A stretch of DNA of 64,000 nucleotides from Crossaster papposus (GCA_037893245.1 JBAIAA010000102.1:124001-188000), one strand, 5' to 3'. Positions 1-11,545 are shown, numbered from the stretch's first letter. A program made the numbers and translations. Notes: a model not told the origin generated them from the letters alone.

Positions 1-30
1 AGGAAAAAAATACGCGTCCGGGGCTATTAT

Positions 31-270
31 GGGCCTTTTCGAAACCGTTGCTTCGTCTTTGGCTTTGGCTTCGCCTCCAAATTCCGAATTACTGGGAAGC
101 AAATAGAAATGGAAGAAAATTAAAATAGTCTAACTTTCGGGTTCACATTAATCGAGTGAATGTTTCTAAAGCACAACAGGCGTCAGAATGTGGCTAGAGA
201 CCTTGCAGTTGGGAGTCAAAATTCGCCTTAAGCCAAAGACTACGACGAAGCCAGGGATTCGAAAAGGCCC
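31..270. repeat. GGGCC-TIR MITE, copy 1
   Basis: A 240-bp non-coding element starts GGGCCTTTTCGAA and ends with the inverted form TTCGAAAAGGCCC. The base triplet TAT flanks both ends and may be the target duplication. A second copy lies at 51814-52040 and a fragment at 33118. All share the internal text around GAATGTTTCT and CTTGCAGTTGGGA. No open frame is present, so this is a non-autonomous element of unknown superfamily. Confidence 0.75.
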
Positions 271-1085
271 TATGTTGATTTAGTCAGAGGTTTGACTATA
301 GCTCGAGCATGGTTTGAGTGACAACTAGATTGACTAACGGGATAATTCTAGTCGCCCAACCAAACTTGCTCCTTTATAAAACTTTGGTCAATTTACATAA
401 TTATGCGATTGCGTCAGAGACGGATTCGGGACTTTTCAAAGTGGGTTTGGCTGTAGTCTTGATGCAAGTCTGGATTTGGATTTACAGCCTGGCAAGCCAG
501 GTCAAGCAGTTGAGGCCCGGATGATACGGATTGATTATCCCCAATCCCTCGGGAGAACCGTTCTTTTCTCCTCAGTGCTTACTACTATTGACTAATTTTT
601 GCTAAGTTGCATACAGTTTGCAATCATTTACATGTACATACCAGTGAATCCGAAAACAATTCCGAGTGACAAACTGCACGTTTTCCCCACATTGTGAAAA
701 AGATTACTAAAATGTTTAATGTGTTAATTCAGATTAAATCTACTAAACCAAAAAAGCAGGAATCTGTGTGAGAGGTGTATTTATAAAACAAATATTGACT
801 GCTTTAACCTTATTGATCCATATCTCTCGGCTTCGGGTTTATTGATGGTTTTTATTGGATAAAGATTCACTTTTGTGTGGAGTGTGTACGGTTCATCAAG
901 ACTTGACTCAAGACTAGATGTTACAGTGACCGGACGTGCGTGCGTCGTCAACCTTAACCCACTCCTTTTCAGATCATTTTTTGTATTCATTCAAAGCGTT
1001 TATAATACAAGGTCAACTCAACGTGCCTATTATAAGTTTCCTAACTGGACAAAAGCACCGGCCTCATTATAAGTACCGCGGTGCA
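271..1085. other. Intergenic, nothing recognised
   Basis: AT-rich sequence without a convincing open frame, RNA gene or repeat shared elsewhere in the window. It forms the 5' flank of the gene at 1243. Confidence 0.4.
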
Positions 1086-1091
1086 TATAAA
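1086..1091 (+). promoter_or_regulatory. Candidate TATA box of the gene at 1243
   Basis: TATAAA, in the context GCATATAAATTG, lies 152 bases upstream of the ATG at 1243 and is the only good TATA element just before that gene. The leader would be about 120 bases with no need for an intron. Motif evidence only. Confidence 0.35.
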
Positions 1092-1242
1092 TTGCCTTCA
1101 TTTCAGCTTGTGTGCCATTCCGAACACTGAACTCGTGAACTTGCTGTGCAGTTTGCTCTATAGCTAACTGACCACTACTAGCACTTGTCCACATTTCATA
1201 TTTGACCGACACCCGCGGTACCCGCGATTCCAATCCACCAAA

Positions 1243-2277
1243 ATGCCGGATAAGTGTACCGTAGTTTGTACCATTGTAGGTTCAATTGCCGTTGTCGTTG
1301 GAGCTATTGCGGCGCTCGGTGTTTGGGTTGACCAGTGCCAACTTGGTAACGGCAATTCTCTTAATATGCAAGTGGATTATGTCACGCTACTCTCTCCACC
1401 TACTGACAATGTCTTCTTGGGAGCGGAGTGGCTGTTTGGGAAACCCGCCGATGAAATCGCCGTAAATATCCGATCGGGCGTCCTCTGCGGCCAGTCGACC
1501 AAAGCGCAGGAGATTTTCGAGGGTGAGACTCTCCTTTTTGGAGAGTCGTTGTCCATGAATTCTTTCTTCAACTACGCCGTCAAGTTCTGGCTGGAGGAGT
1601 CGGACGGTGGCTTCGAGGGAGCGGACGACCTCTCGCAGGTGATCGAGATTCCAACCAGCCAGATGGACAGCATGAGAAAGACGCTGGACAGCGGGGCCGC
1701 GGACTTCATCCAACTGAACTACTCGGTCACGGTCGAGGGTAAAAACATCTTCCAGGAGAATGCCTGGTTCGGGTTCTTAGCCGAGAACCTCTGCGTCAAC
1801 GCGCTGGACTTTGTCTTCGGGCCGTGGACGAGCAAAGCGGTGGGGAAGGCGGTCCTGTTAAACTCGGGCGACATGGCGAAGCTTTACAACGCCGTAAAAG
1901 TTCAACACAAGGCCGGCTCGCTCTCCAAGAAAAGCCTCATGAAGGCTGTGGTCACGTACCAGTTCCAGACGGGAGCCAAAAAAGCTGTCATAAAACCTTT
2001 CACCAGGAAAGTGGTCGAGACGATCAAAGAGATGGCCCTGAATCAGACTTCGCTCGATGAGATGATCATGGAAACCGTGACTTACCTGAAGGAAGGAGCG
2101 GTTTACACCGTGGCCGACCAGGAAGGGTTGGATCTTTACCGCGAGGTAAATAACGAGCTAGCCAAATGGGCCGGCTACCTCGACGAACTCACGGATTCGC
2201 TGGAGTTCTGCCTTGCTGAAGTCCTTCCACCCTCAGAGGATGCACTGTACTTTGTCAGTATGACTGTTCGGCGCTAG
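1243..2277 (+). CDS. Intronless gene, 344-aa protein with N-terminal membrane anchor
   Basis: An uninterrupted 344-codon frame starts at an ATG in a good eukaryotic context (A at -3). It is distinctly richer in G+C at third positions than the AT-rich flanks, which supports coding. Residues about 5-29 form one hydrophobic segment (CTVVCTIVGSIAVVVGAIAA), either a signal anchor or an uncleaved signal peptide. The remaining ~315 residues are soluble in character, with a few cysteines (LCGQ, NLCVN, EFCLAE) and possible N-glycosylation sites such as NYS and NQT. No known domain or catalytic motif is recognised. The gene appears single-exon: a TATA-like box lies 152 bases upstream and ATTAAA about 190 bases downstream. 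It could be a lineage-specific gene or an old retrocopy. The function is not known. Confidence 0.7.
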   Translation: MPDKCTVVCTIVGSIAVVVGAIAALGVWVDQCQLGNGNSLNMQVDYVTLLSPPTDNVFLGAEWLFGKPADEIAVNIRSGVLCGQSTKAQEIFEGETLLFGESLSMNSFFNYAVKFWLEESDGGFEGADDLSQVIEIPTSQMDSMRKTLDSGAADFIQLNYSVTVEGKNIFQENAWFGFLAENLCVNALDFVFGPWTSKAVGKAVLLNSGDMAKLYNAVKVQHKAGSLSKKSLMKAVVTYQFQTGAKKAVIKPFTRKVVETIKEMALNQTSLDEMIMETVTYLKEGAVYTVADQEGLDLYREVNNELAKWAGYLDELTDSLEFCLAEVLPPSEDALYFVSMTVRR

Positions 2278-2465
2278 ATACAAGGGGCAGATGTACCCAT
2301 TCTGGATGAATTGAACTGATTTCTCAAAAAACATTATCGTTGATGTACCATAAAATGTGGTAACTTTGGCACGCAAGGGTAACTTTGGCAAATGTTTCCA
2401 ATAATTTCTATTTTATGGTTTTACTATAGTATTTTTTTTTAATGTATCTAAATGATAACAAAAAA

Positions 2466-2471
2466 ATTAAA
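2466..2471 (+). promoter_or_regulatory. Candidate polyadenylation signal
   Basis: ATTAAA, the commonest variant hexamer, lies 189 bases past the stop of the gene at 1243-2277, in an AT-rich stretch. There is no other support. Confidence 0.25.
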
Positions 2472-2709
2472 TATGAAACTGGATTTGTTGTGATATTTTA
2501 TAAATAGAAATTACTTCCAAAACTATATGCCAAAGTTGCTCTAAGTATACCGAAGTATACCCCGTTTATATATTTACGGTAGTACTTTAGCGATGGAATT
2601 GTGACGTATTAATGCCACGGGGCTTTATTTTCCACGTTTTGGTGCTGCTTTGTTTGGCACGCGATACATGAGCAATGTAGTTCAATTTAAAGTATCATTC
2701 ATCACCGTC

Positions 2710-3104
2710 TTAAAGAGATCGTATACGTTTGGTAATTGGAACCCACTGTTTGTTTCAATCATATATAGTTATAGATATATACCATAAAATTAACCTGTAC
2801 AAACTTTATTTCAAAGGGTGGTAGCGATTTTGAGATATTGCCGAAAATCTGGAGCGGTTATGTCCACGCAGGAAGAATAATCTGCATTGGAATGCACAAT
2901 CTGAGAAACGTCACTGCAGTAACGCTTCTCAGATTCAAATATTTAGGGATAAAAAGTGATATCTTTTTCCACAACCGCAGTGCTTCGAAGTGAACAGTTT
3001 CTAAAAATGCATTATACTATCCAAAGCTGCTGTACTTCTTACCAAGTGAGTTTGTATTGCCATTAATTTTTAGAGTAATTACCAAACGTATACGATCTCT
3101 TTAA
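2710..3104. repeat. TTAA-flanked MITE, AGAGATCG family, copy 1
   Basis: A 395-bp element is bounded by TTAA. Its TIRs begin AGAGATCGTATACGTTTGG and end with the exact inverse before the second TTAA. A copy in opposite orientation lies at 8898-9291 and shares long blocks, for example the region containing CCGCTCCAGATTTTCGG. TTAA at both ends is the piggyBac-type target. No coding capacity is seen. Confidence 0.8.
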
Positions 3105-3872
3105 ATATAACTATTTTGATTATAACTAGTTTTAACAATTAGAAATAGACTATAATCGAATCGCTCATGAAAATTTTCAAAGTTTACTTAAAAATTATAG
3201 TGATTATATATCTTTTTTTTACTCAAGCCCGAATATACAAAAACCAACATTTTCAAAAAAGTACATCGGAGAAAAATACAGTATTTGCCGAACTATTTAC
3301 TTTTATTTATACAAGGACAATTTTTTTCTTTACCACGTTTTGCCGTGCCTTTTGTACTTTTGAAGGTTATATTTGTGGGTAATCACTAATTGTAAAGCAT
3401 ACAGTGCAATTTACTTATAGATGTCCTCGAGTGAAGTGAAGTTCTGTTTTGTATCTTTATACAGACAATTTATATATCTTTTAATATCAATTTATATATC
3501 GTATCCTTATAAAGACATTATTTGAGCCAATAAGCTATCGGATATTACTTGTTAAAAGTCCAAATAGACCACCTCGGTTAATTTTTGTGTATATTTTTAT
3601 ATTATTACATAACTTGGTATACTATACTTTATGTTTAATGTTGAGGTCAACGTCCATAAAGACAATATCAGGAATTTCGTTCAAAATCAAGTGAACAATG
3701 TTCAAAACTTATAACCTGTTGGAGTTTCAGCTCAGTGGATATTACACTTTCGAGAAACAAAATTCTAATCACGATTTACACGATTTCGTCTTTAGCACCC
3801 TTTATTTGTAAAATTGTTCTAAATGGCAGCAAGCCAGACGAAATAAATTCACGAGGAATTTCCTGTATATCA
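3105..3872. other. AT-rich intergenic stretch
   Basis: Strongly AT-rich. The short frames here have no recognisable similarity and look random. Confidence 0.4.
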
Positions 3873-4168
3873 TTAAAGGTAGTATACACCATTGGTCATT
3901 GCTTGAATTATCACGAATGAGTAGATTTGGGTGGTTGTATTTATAGTAAATATCGTTTAACTGAGCTGTCCGAAGTTTTACAATCATGGATGCCGAGAAA
4001 AGCACGAAAAACAGCGTCCGGCGATCGCGAATTTTTCATTATAAAATTATATTTTTCGGAAGAATTACAGGATATCTAGCGCAATCATTTTGCTGATGAG
4101 TAAGATATTTCTTAATAATTCGGTAGTAAATATTTTCGATATTTGCAAATGGTGTATACTACCTTTAA
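3873..4168 (+). repeat. TTAA-flanked MITE, AGGTAGTATACACC family, copy 1
   Basis: The element is bounded by TTAA and has the TIR AGGTAGTATACACCATT. It ends AATGGTGTATACTACCT before the second TTAA. It is one of seven relatives in this window (others at 38214, 41305, 46216, 57721, 60187 and 61802). Confidence 0.8.
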
Positions 4169-5364
4169 TCCAAACAAGCTGTTTGATAATTTCTCCGTGG
4201 AATATTTTTGGGAAAAATTATCTTTTTTAATTAGGTATAGATATTTTAAATAGTGCTTCCCATGTTTAATCGATGTTATTTGCAAGATTTATAGTTGATA
4301 TAAATTATAATTGGTATTGAACCTCCTTGATATTTTATCTCAATTACTTTTTAGCCACCATTGGTATCAATTGTTAAAAACAAATACTCTGAATTAAATA
4401 TTAAAATGATGAGTCGGGTGTTAAATATGCATCCCCGTGCTATTTTTGATTTCCTAAAAAACAAAGAAACAAATAAACAAATCCTTTTTTAAATTGCTAT
4501 TTATTTTTTCTATAGTAACACAAAAGGTGGTTCAACAACCAATAAAACGGCCCATGTTTAGTTACTTGACAATTTCGAATAATTGGCTACCAAACAATAT
4601 TCCGTTCGCGCGGGGTTCCCAGCTTCCAGCCTCACAATCAGCGGATCTATTTGTGGCAAAATAAAAAAACCACCTTTTGTTCTCAGAGGTGTTGCAGACT
4701 GACATAAAAAGAAGTGGTTTTGGGTTTTCATCATCACCTTCATCCTGGGCAAAGGCCTCTCCCATAGCATGTCATTTTCATGTGTGTCGCGAGGGTAGGG
4801 GAGGAGGTAACTTGCCCCCCGGGGGAGGGGAGAAAAAGAAAACAGGGTCGAAGTCAATGTCGCAAATAAATGTATACACTTTAAACCTGCTGAAAGAGAC
4901 CTAAAATGCGGCTATGTATGTTTACTGTTAGGTCGCGCTCTTGAAAAATCGTCCAGTGATGTCCAGCACTGCACTGGAGCGGGCACTGCGTGAAAAGAAT
5001 ACGCGATGTGCACAGTCAAATATCGAATACAGTCGTCTTTGGCAAAGACTAGATCCACCCGGGCATAGATCCCCCTGCCTTTTCAATATTTCAAGCATTG
5101 CTGCTTTCGAGTGGAATGCTTTGCCGCCCTCTAGAAAACAATACTGGCGACGGCTATGGACATTTCTCTCTGTCTTTGGGCCGGGTGTCTCTTCCTAGAT
5201 CAACGGCTGAATATCCCTATGTATTGACGACGTCACCCTATTATATTTACCACATAACATTGAAGTTTTTAGTGGGGGTTATTGTGTTTGTTCTCGCCAA
5301 GAATTCAAAGCGGATTCGTTATACCGACAGTTTTGCAGTCCCTGGAACCAGTGGGTTTTTTGTT
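4169..5364. other. Intergenic, no gene recognised
   Basis: Contains AT-rich sequence and then a more mixed stretch from about 4550. Short frames at 4558-4857 (-) and 4941-5198 (+) have no recognisable motif and overlap each other's region on opposite strands. They are not called as genes. Confidence 0.4.
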
Positions 5365-5607
5365 TTAACCAGTTCGCGCCGGATGACGTATATAAACGCA
5401 AAGTTTTCCCCAAATTCAAAACGGATGACGCATAAACACGCCAAGTTCAAGTTCGGAAATGTCTGTCAGCAGCGAGCAAGGCCGGAAATGCGTGAGTGTG
5501 GCCCGGCACTATCAACCTGAACACGCTTCGGATCGAGTTTCGTTAAAAATAATCTTGCCACTCGTCTGAGTGATGTTAAAATAATCCCGGCGCGAACTGG
5601 TTTTTAA
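5365..5607 (-). repeat. TTAA-flanked MITE, CCAGTTCGCGCCGG family, copy 1
   Basis: A 243-bp element runs from TTAACCAGTTCGCGCCGG to the inverse CCGGCGCGAACTGG followed by a TTAA. The core contains GGATCGAGTTTCGTTAAAAA and CGTCATCCG-like text shared by five more copies (45746, 55586, 57260, 58305, 63507). It lies just downstream of the minus-strand gene at 5748-6899. Confidence 0.85.
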
Positions 5608-5747
5608 GGGAGAATTCAATTTCCCAAAATATCGGATGTGGTGTAGATTTACAACAGAAGTTTACAAGCCGAGATCGGGCGAGAGCCTAGTCCACGAGTT
5701 TACTGTAACATTAACGGGGGATTGGTGGTAATGCTTTATATAGAGAG

Positions 5748-6899
5748 TTAAAAGACATCATCATCATCGCTGCTGGCATCAGAGATGGAACTGTTTGAGC
5801 TGGCGCCCTCCAAGAATTCCTCCAAAGTTTGTAAATTCTGCGCAAGGTGAATCATGGTCTCCTCGGCGTGTTTGACATCGAAGCCATTGTCTGGCGTCTC
5901 ACTCCGTGCCTCCTGATCCTCGGATATGGGTGCCATGGCGTCCGAGGCAGCCTCTAGGGCCCGGGCGAAAGACAGAGCCAACGAGCTTTGGTCGATAGAC
6001 CGCCGGCGGATTACCTTGGCAGTGGCGCCTGGTGGTCCACGACCGGCCGGTGATGATGCCCTACCTGGAGCCAGAGACGAGCGTCTTCGCTGCTGGAATG
6101 CCGGTGATGGTTGGAGAGACTTCCTTTGCGGTACCGCCAAGGTATGCTCTGTCTTTGGTGTATGCGTTGCGCTGTCGTTGGCTGCTCGCTCGTCTTGATC
6201 TCCGCCCGATGATGCTGCCGCCTCATCCTCCTCGTCTTCTTCGTCGCTACTGACGACCACGTGGAGAACAGGGAAGACCTTCATGTGTATGTCTTCTCCT
6301 CCCGTAGCTTCCAGCTTGATCCGGCCCGTCAGGTAGTCGGTGGTCACAATGGAATGGCGTCGAGTCTCCGTCTGCACCTGCGTGTTGTCCTTCTCCTCAG
6401 CCTCCGTACACCGCTGCATTAGCAGCGGGAAAAGATCGCGGTATCCCACGGCGCCCCCGCCGGCGATGGTGCTGAAGGGTTTGTCGGCCCACTCGTCGAT
6501 ATCCACCGGGTATTCGATTGGAAGGACCGGGAGGGCACCGTCAGTGGGGTCCATGCAGGTGCACCTGGAAGCCAATGGTCGACGGAGGGCTTTGAAACCT
6601 GACCCGTCAGCCCTGGATCGCGGCGGTCGGGTTTCCGCTCTGAGGCAGTACTCACACGGCGTCCTCGTCACATCTGGCCCTTCGTCTCGGCCCTTGTCTT
6701 TATCTCGTCGGTACTCTTTCTCGACGCGCCGGCGTTGATCCGCCGCGAGCTGCTCTTCTCGTTCGGCTGCTTCTCCTCTCAGCCGCTGTTCTCGGCGCTG
6801 GACGAGGTCGAGATCGGTGAAATGTTTGGAATCGAAAAAGCCCTCGTTTGGCGTGTTTCGTCCGGACTGTGGTGTTTGCAGGGCCGTTCTATTTATCAT
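5748..6899 (-). CDS. Intronless gene, 383-aa charged low-complexity protein
   Basis: An uninterrupted 383-codon frame starts at ATG 6899. High G+C and strong third-position bias contrast with the flanks. Residues 30-72 are rich in Arg, Glu and Lys and likely form a coiled coil. Four cysteines, C82/C85 (PCEYCLR) and C113/C115 (SRCTCMD), are spaced like a small metal-binding knuckle. Residues ~125-210 are the most protein-like, ordered part (PVDIDEWADKPF, YRDLFPLLMQRC, DYLTGRIKLEA). Then follow an acidic run (SSDEEDEEDE), a Ser/Arg/Pro-rich segment with RRRSS and IRRRSID basophilic-kinase-like sites, and an acidic tail ending DASSDDDDVF. No known family is recognised. It may be a cytoskeletal or regulatory protein, but that is a guess. 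Confidence 0.65.
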   Translation of the reverse strand: MINRTALQTPQSGRNTPNEGFFDSKHFTDLDLVQRREQRLRGEAAEREEQLAADQRRRVEKEYRRDKDKGRDEGPDVTRTPCEYCLRAETRPPRSRADGSGFKALRRPLASRCTCMDPTDGALPVLPIEYPVDIDEWADKPFSTIAGGGAVGYRDLFPLLMQRCTEAEEKDNTQVQTETRRHSIVTTDYLTGRIKLEATGGEDIHMKVFPVLHVVVSSDEEDEEDEAAASSGGDQDERAANDSATHTPKTEHTLAVPQRKSLQPSPAFQQRRRSSLAPGRASSPAGRGPPGATAKVIRRRSIDQSSLALSFARALEAASDAMAPISEDQEARSETPDNGFDVKHAEETMIHLAQNLQTLEEFLEGASSNSSISDASSDDDDVF

Positions 6900-7180
6900 G
6901 ACTGAAGTATCGTGACAGATTCAGTGCTTTCAATTTGCCAGTTTTTCATGAACTGTACACATTCTCGAGTGTTTCAATAGGTCAAGTTTTGGCAGTGTGT
7001 TACTTGTGACACCGTTTCTTTGCGCTAATTACATGTAGACTTAGTTACTATGGGTCGCGCGTTGTTTCCGTTTCGATGAAGCTATTGTCTTTGTGACGTA
7101 CATGTACATGTACATGTAGTCGCGGACGCGCGCAAAACTAGCTCCGCATCATGTGCGCGTGGAGAACGTGATTACATAGG

Positions 7181-7826
7181 TCACCGTTTTCACAAAAAGG
7201 CAAATTTAGCCTTTTACGGTCTGAACAAACTTTCGAGAAAATCGCTTGTAAAGTTGGTGCTTTTTTCGTTTGGCAGTTTGAAACATAAAGATCCCTAGAA
7301 TATACAAGATTAAGGTATCATGGGAAAGAAGAGATTCCAATCTTCTTAAATATAGCAAACGTTAAGAAAATAGGCGATTAGTTTTGCAGAATTAATCAAT
7401 TAATAGAATTGCCTCTTCGTGAAAACGAAAAAACAATAAATTAGCAAATTCGCCCGTGGCTGTGAGAGTCAGAATCCCCCACTGCGCCCCAAATTCGCCT
7501 CTTCGTGAAAACGCTAAAAGCCAGTAGGCGCCAAATTCGCCCCAATCGCCTCTTTGTGAAAACGCTCAAGTCAGTACGCGCACCATCAAAGCACCCCTTC
7601 ATAAACGCGTTAAAGTCAACGCTATTTTAAATTCGCCTCTTCGTGAAAACGCAAAACGGCACTTGAGGATCAATTCGACCATTCGTTATTTAGGGTAATT
7701 GGGATTTTAATAATTTTTTGATGTAGATTCCCCAGGTTGTAGGTATTGCAATATTTAATCGTTTTCATAAAAACAATCGACAAATAGACGATTTTTATGA
7801 AATTCGCCCCTTCGTGAAAACGGTGA
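7181..7826. mobile_element. TIR element with sub-terminal direct repeats
   Basis: The ends TCACCGTTTTCAC and GTGAAAACGGTGA are inverted. At least five internal copies of CTCTTCGTGAAAACG or close variants (7416, 7502, 7551, 7640, 7811) repeat the end motif. Many copies of a terminal motif inside the element is typical of transposase-binding arrays in hAT-like and related DNA transposons. There is no coding sequence. Confidence 0.6.
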
Positions 7827-8559
7827 TAATTATGGAGCCGCACGTCAGCACAAACTAAGCATTTCGGTGCCATTATAAATGCGATTGCGTCGTAGCCACG
7901 ATATGTTGTGATTTAATGGCAACTATCTGCAGGTTGTCGGTTGAAGCCCAGCCGATGATGGGGATATGGTACGTGTACCCTTGATGAGCAAGCTAGTAGG
8001 GCCTATGTAGACCATGGAGGTCTAGGTCTATTCTTACCTATACATTGGTAGGCCTATAGTCATTTTGAACCTGATCATTGCTTTTCCCCACCCAGGAGTA
8101 ATTGGGTTCGTATCTGTGAGAGCAGAGTTGGTTATTGTAGTTGACTTTACTGCATTGCACCGAAATGGTAACATCGAGCTATAATATACTCCCAAGATAG
8201 CCGAGATGGCATTTGGAATGGAACATTGGCACATGAGCAGGGGTATTTATGCTGTAGCGGCATTATGAGCGCCATCAGTACTGCTGTATATTTTGAGACA
8301 AATGTTCTACGTTTTCGATTTTGAAGCTAATACTTGTGGAAATGTTCACCAAAAAAAAAATATCTGAGACGTATTTATTGTTTACTTCTTTTATTATTTT
8401 CTTCAAAACGACCGCATACCAGAAGGGAATTATTCGACAAGAAGTTTTTAGTCATTGTAGTTGTGTATTTAATACAACAGCAGTCTAAATATTTCTACTG
8501 AAAACCAGGAGCATAAAGAATTCATGTATAGTTTATTTATTAATTATTTATACTGCCTG
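7827..8559. other. Intergenic, nothing recognised
   Basis: Mixed composition, with no gene or shared repeat seen. Confidence 0.35.
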
Positions 8560-8745
8560 GCTGGGTAGCCCATGGAGCCCATTGAGAAAAGACAATGTGA
8601 AGAAATTAGAGTTTTAGAGGTGGGAGGAAAACCCACAGAGTCAAGTAGGGACTGCAAACCCAATGCACATTGGTCCAGGCGGCATTCGAACCCGGGTCAT
8701 GAGTGGTGGAAGGCGATGAAAGAACCGCTACGTCAACTTTGACTC
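8560..8745 (-). repeat. tRNA-derived SINE fragment
   Basis: Read on the minus strand, GGGTTCGAATGCC at about 8683-8696 matches the polymerase III B box (GGTTCGANTCC). It is followed by a non-tRNA body that includes TGTGGGTTTTCCTCCCACC. The A-box side is degenerate. The order of tRNA-like head then unrelated body is that of a SINE. The family was not identified. Confidence 0.5.
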
Positions 8746-8897
8746 CCCAATAGTCTCCAATTCAGGCTACACAGTTTGCTTCCCTTAATTAATTTCTATA
8801 CAACATACATGTACCTTATATTAGGCATCAAATATCACTTCAAAAGTTTTAAGTCAACATTATGCTTTTGAGCACTATTTTAAGTGTGACACTCTCC

Positions 8898-9291
8898 TTA
8901 GAGGGATCGTATACGTTTGGTAATTACTCCAAAAAATAATGGCAATAAAAACTTACTTGGTAAGAAGTACAGCAGCTTTGGATAGTATAATGTATTTTTA
9001 GAAACTTTTCACTTCGAAGTACTGCGGTTATGAAAAAAAATCACTTTTTATCCCCAAAAAATTTGAATCTGAGAAGCGTTACTGCAGTGACGTTTCTCAG
9101 ACTGTGTATTCCAATGCAGATTATTCTTCCTGCGTGGACATAACCGCTCCAGATTTTCGGAAATATCTCAAAATCGCTACCACCTTTTGAAATGAAATTT
9201 GTACAGGTTAGTTTTATGGTATATATCTATAACTATATAGGATTGAAACAAACAATGGGTTCCAATTACCAAATGTGTATGATCCCTTTAA
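8898..9291. repeat. TTAA-type MITE, AGAGATCG family, copy 2
   Basis: An inverted, diverged copy of 2710-3104. The left end reads TTAGAGGGATCGTATACG, so one end has lost the exact TTAA. The right end is GATCCCTTTAA. Internal blocks (GAAGTACAGCAGCTTTGGAT and the CTGCAGTGACG region) match the other copy. Confidence 0.75.
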
Positions 9292-9492
9292 TAATCACAT
9301 TATCCGTTATAAAGGTGACCGGACAGCAATTTTTTTCTTTCAAAAACGACATCCGAGTTGGTTGTACGCTATTTCAGATTAAAAGTAGAGGAGGAAAAAA
9401 AGACTTGACTTCCCTTTTGAAAAAAAAATGATCCAAAGCCACAAATTAAGGAAAGAAATTTAATAAGAAAAACATATTTAAAAAGCCATGCA

Positions 9493-9553
9493 TCGAAGTC
9501 GAACCTCAATCTCGAGTCTCCGCGACAAGCATTTAACCAGCTGGGCTATCGGA
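9493..9553 (-). repeat. tRNA-like sequence (SINE head or tRNA pseudogene)
   Basis: On the minus strand TAGCCCAGCTGG fits the A box (TRGCNNAGYNGG) exactly. GGTTCGACTTC about 34 bases further fits the B box with one difference. The cloverleaf cannot be completed convincingly, so it is not called a functional tRNA. Confidence 0.4.
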
Positions 9554-9721
9554 ATTCAGCTATGATAATGCGTACGTATATTAAAAGTATTGCAGAGGGT
9601 GTTCAGAACTAATTCCGGTTATCATTGGAAAAAAATATTTGTTACTTAGATAGCAACTATAGGCATCACTGTCAAAAAACACAACTGTTTTATTTAGGGA
9701 GAGAAAGTAAACCACAGAACC

Positions 9722-10036
9722 ACTGACCTCTACACCTGGACGGATCATTGTCCATATTCTGCTGTGCTAACAGTTGAAGTCGGCGCGAACTGGAAGTGCA
9801 ACATGGCGGACCCGAGACGTCACTGCTGTGAGCCAATGAAATGTCCAGGTGTAGAGGTTAGTGGATTTACTCTGTACGTTTTGTATTTATAAACATTACG
9901 TAATACGTATCGTACCAACACCTAGACATTTCATTGGCTCACAGAGTGACGTCGTGGGTCCGCCATGTTGCACTTCTCCGCATGCCGACTTCAAAATAGA
10001 ACAATGATGATCTGTCCATGTATAGAGGTCAGTGCA
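9722..10036. repeat. Foldback element
   Basis: Two arms (about 9722-9860 and 9918-10036) are imperfect inverted copies. ACCTCTACACCTGGAC, GCAACATGGCGGACCC and CATTTCATTGGCTCACAG occur on opposite strands. The short AT-rich spacer has no coding sequence. Confidence 0.65.
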
Positions 10037-10778
10037 CAAAACCCCACAGACATAAATAACCTATTATTATTTATGTCTGTGCAAAACCCATCACCAATAA
10101 AGCTGTATAGCGCCCTCTTGAGATTGTATATGATTGTGTTATCACTTATCAACAGTACAGAAGTTAGTGAGAATCCTGTCTGGATATGTCGTTTTCCTCA
10201 AGCCTCAATCATTAATAAGAACCACGTAACATAGTGTCAGTAGTGAACTGATATACATGTATGCAGAATATATCAGAGATTTGATTGAGCATATTGAGAG
10301 TGTTAAAGTAGCCAGCCTTTCAACAGCCAAACAGAGACAATTTTCGGAGGTAAGCGACCACCACTCACCATATTACCAGTTCCGAATTTTGCATTGCAAT
10401 AAGCCACTTCGACAATCCAACTGCGCATGCGTTACTTGACCTTGGTGGGTGCACTTTTTGTAAAAGCTCCAAACGTCAAAAAAAGAAGAATTACAGTAAG
10501 GGTGTAGTTGACCTTAGAAAGTTTGGTTTGTAAGAAAATCACGTTGCCAACCAAAGTTATGAATTCCCCAAAACAGCAATGGCCAATGCTGCCACTGTGT
10601 GTGTACATTTCCCATATGTTTGTACACATTATCAAATGATGTGGTCACAGTTTTTCAGCCAAAAAAGCATAATTTTAAGTAAAAAAATACGACTTCAAAC
10701 TTGATGAAGCTAGGGGACCTCTTATTTAATTGCATTTTGAAAGCTCTTTAAAATAAAATCAATTTCAACAACTATCAA

Positions 10779-11357
10779 TCTACTGCCGTTAAACAGAAAC
10801 CATGCACAAAAAGCAGGCAATAACAAATTTGTTTACTCACCCAGCCGCTGCCCCCCAAAAAACTGGTCGATTCACGGCCAATTGTTGTAAAAAAGTGAAA
10901 ACTATCCCTGACCCTGTTCCGCAAACGTGACTGTTACAAGATGGCGGATAACGACGTTCAATTAACTGTTGGTATCGTGACCCCGGCCGGGGTCAGTGCG
11001 GACCAATTACATGGCTTTTCTGAACGATGACATGGATGTTTCCCAAACCCTGGCTTCGATTCTGTTGGGCTCTGGCACATTGCTAAACTGTATGAATAAG
11101 GCCTCCGCAAGATTAAAGCTTTTGTTTGGAAAACGGCCAATACGGCTGCGGCTTGAAATTACGCACGCGTTTGCGAAACGGGGATAGTTTTCACCTTTTT
11201 TACAGAAATTGGCCGAGGTTCTACCGTTTTTTTTGGGGCAGCGGCTGGGTGAGTTGATAAAGTACTCGTAAAGAAATTGTCTGGGGGTAGACCGTGCGGA
11301 GGTATGGGAGTTATTGCCTGCTTTTTGTGCATGTTTTCTATTGTTTAATGGCAGTTA
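10779..11357. repeat. TIR element with ~200-bp arms
   Basis: The left arm contains GCACAAAAAGCAGGCAATAA, CTCACCCAGCCGCTGCC and AAAACTATCCC. The right arm carries their inverses in reverse order, ending near TTTAATGGCAGTTAA. The middle holds non-coding sequence. Confidence 0.65.
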
Positions 11358-11545
11358 ACCTGGAAAAACCTTCTCTATCTATCGGGAGCCCCATAGTTCT
11401 AGGGGTACATGTGTAAGTTGATCCTAGGCTATATTTACACAATCAAACTTTTTTTTTACCAAACGGCCTCCTTTTTCTAAAAATATTGTGGGGGGGGGGG
11501 GGCACATTTCATGCTAATGAGCTGGCGTAGAAATTCTCGCTTCAA

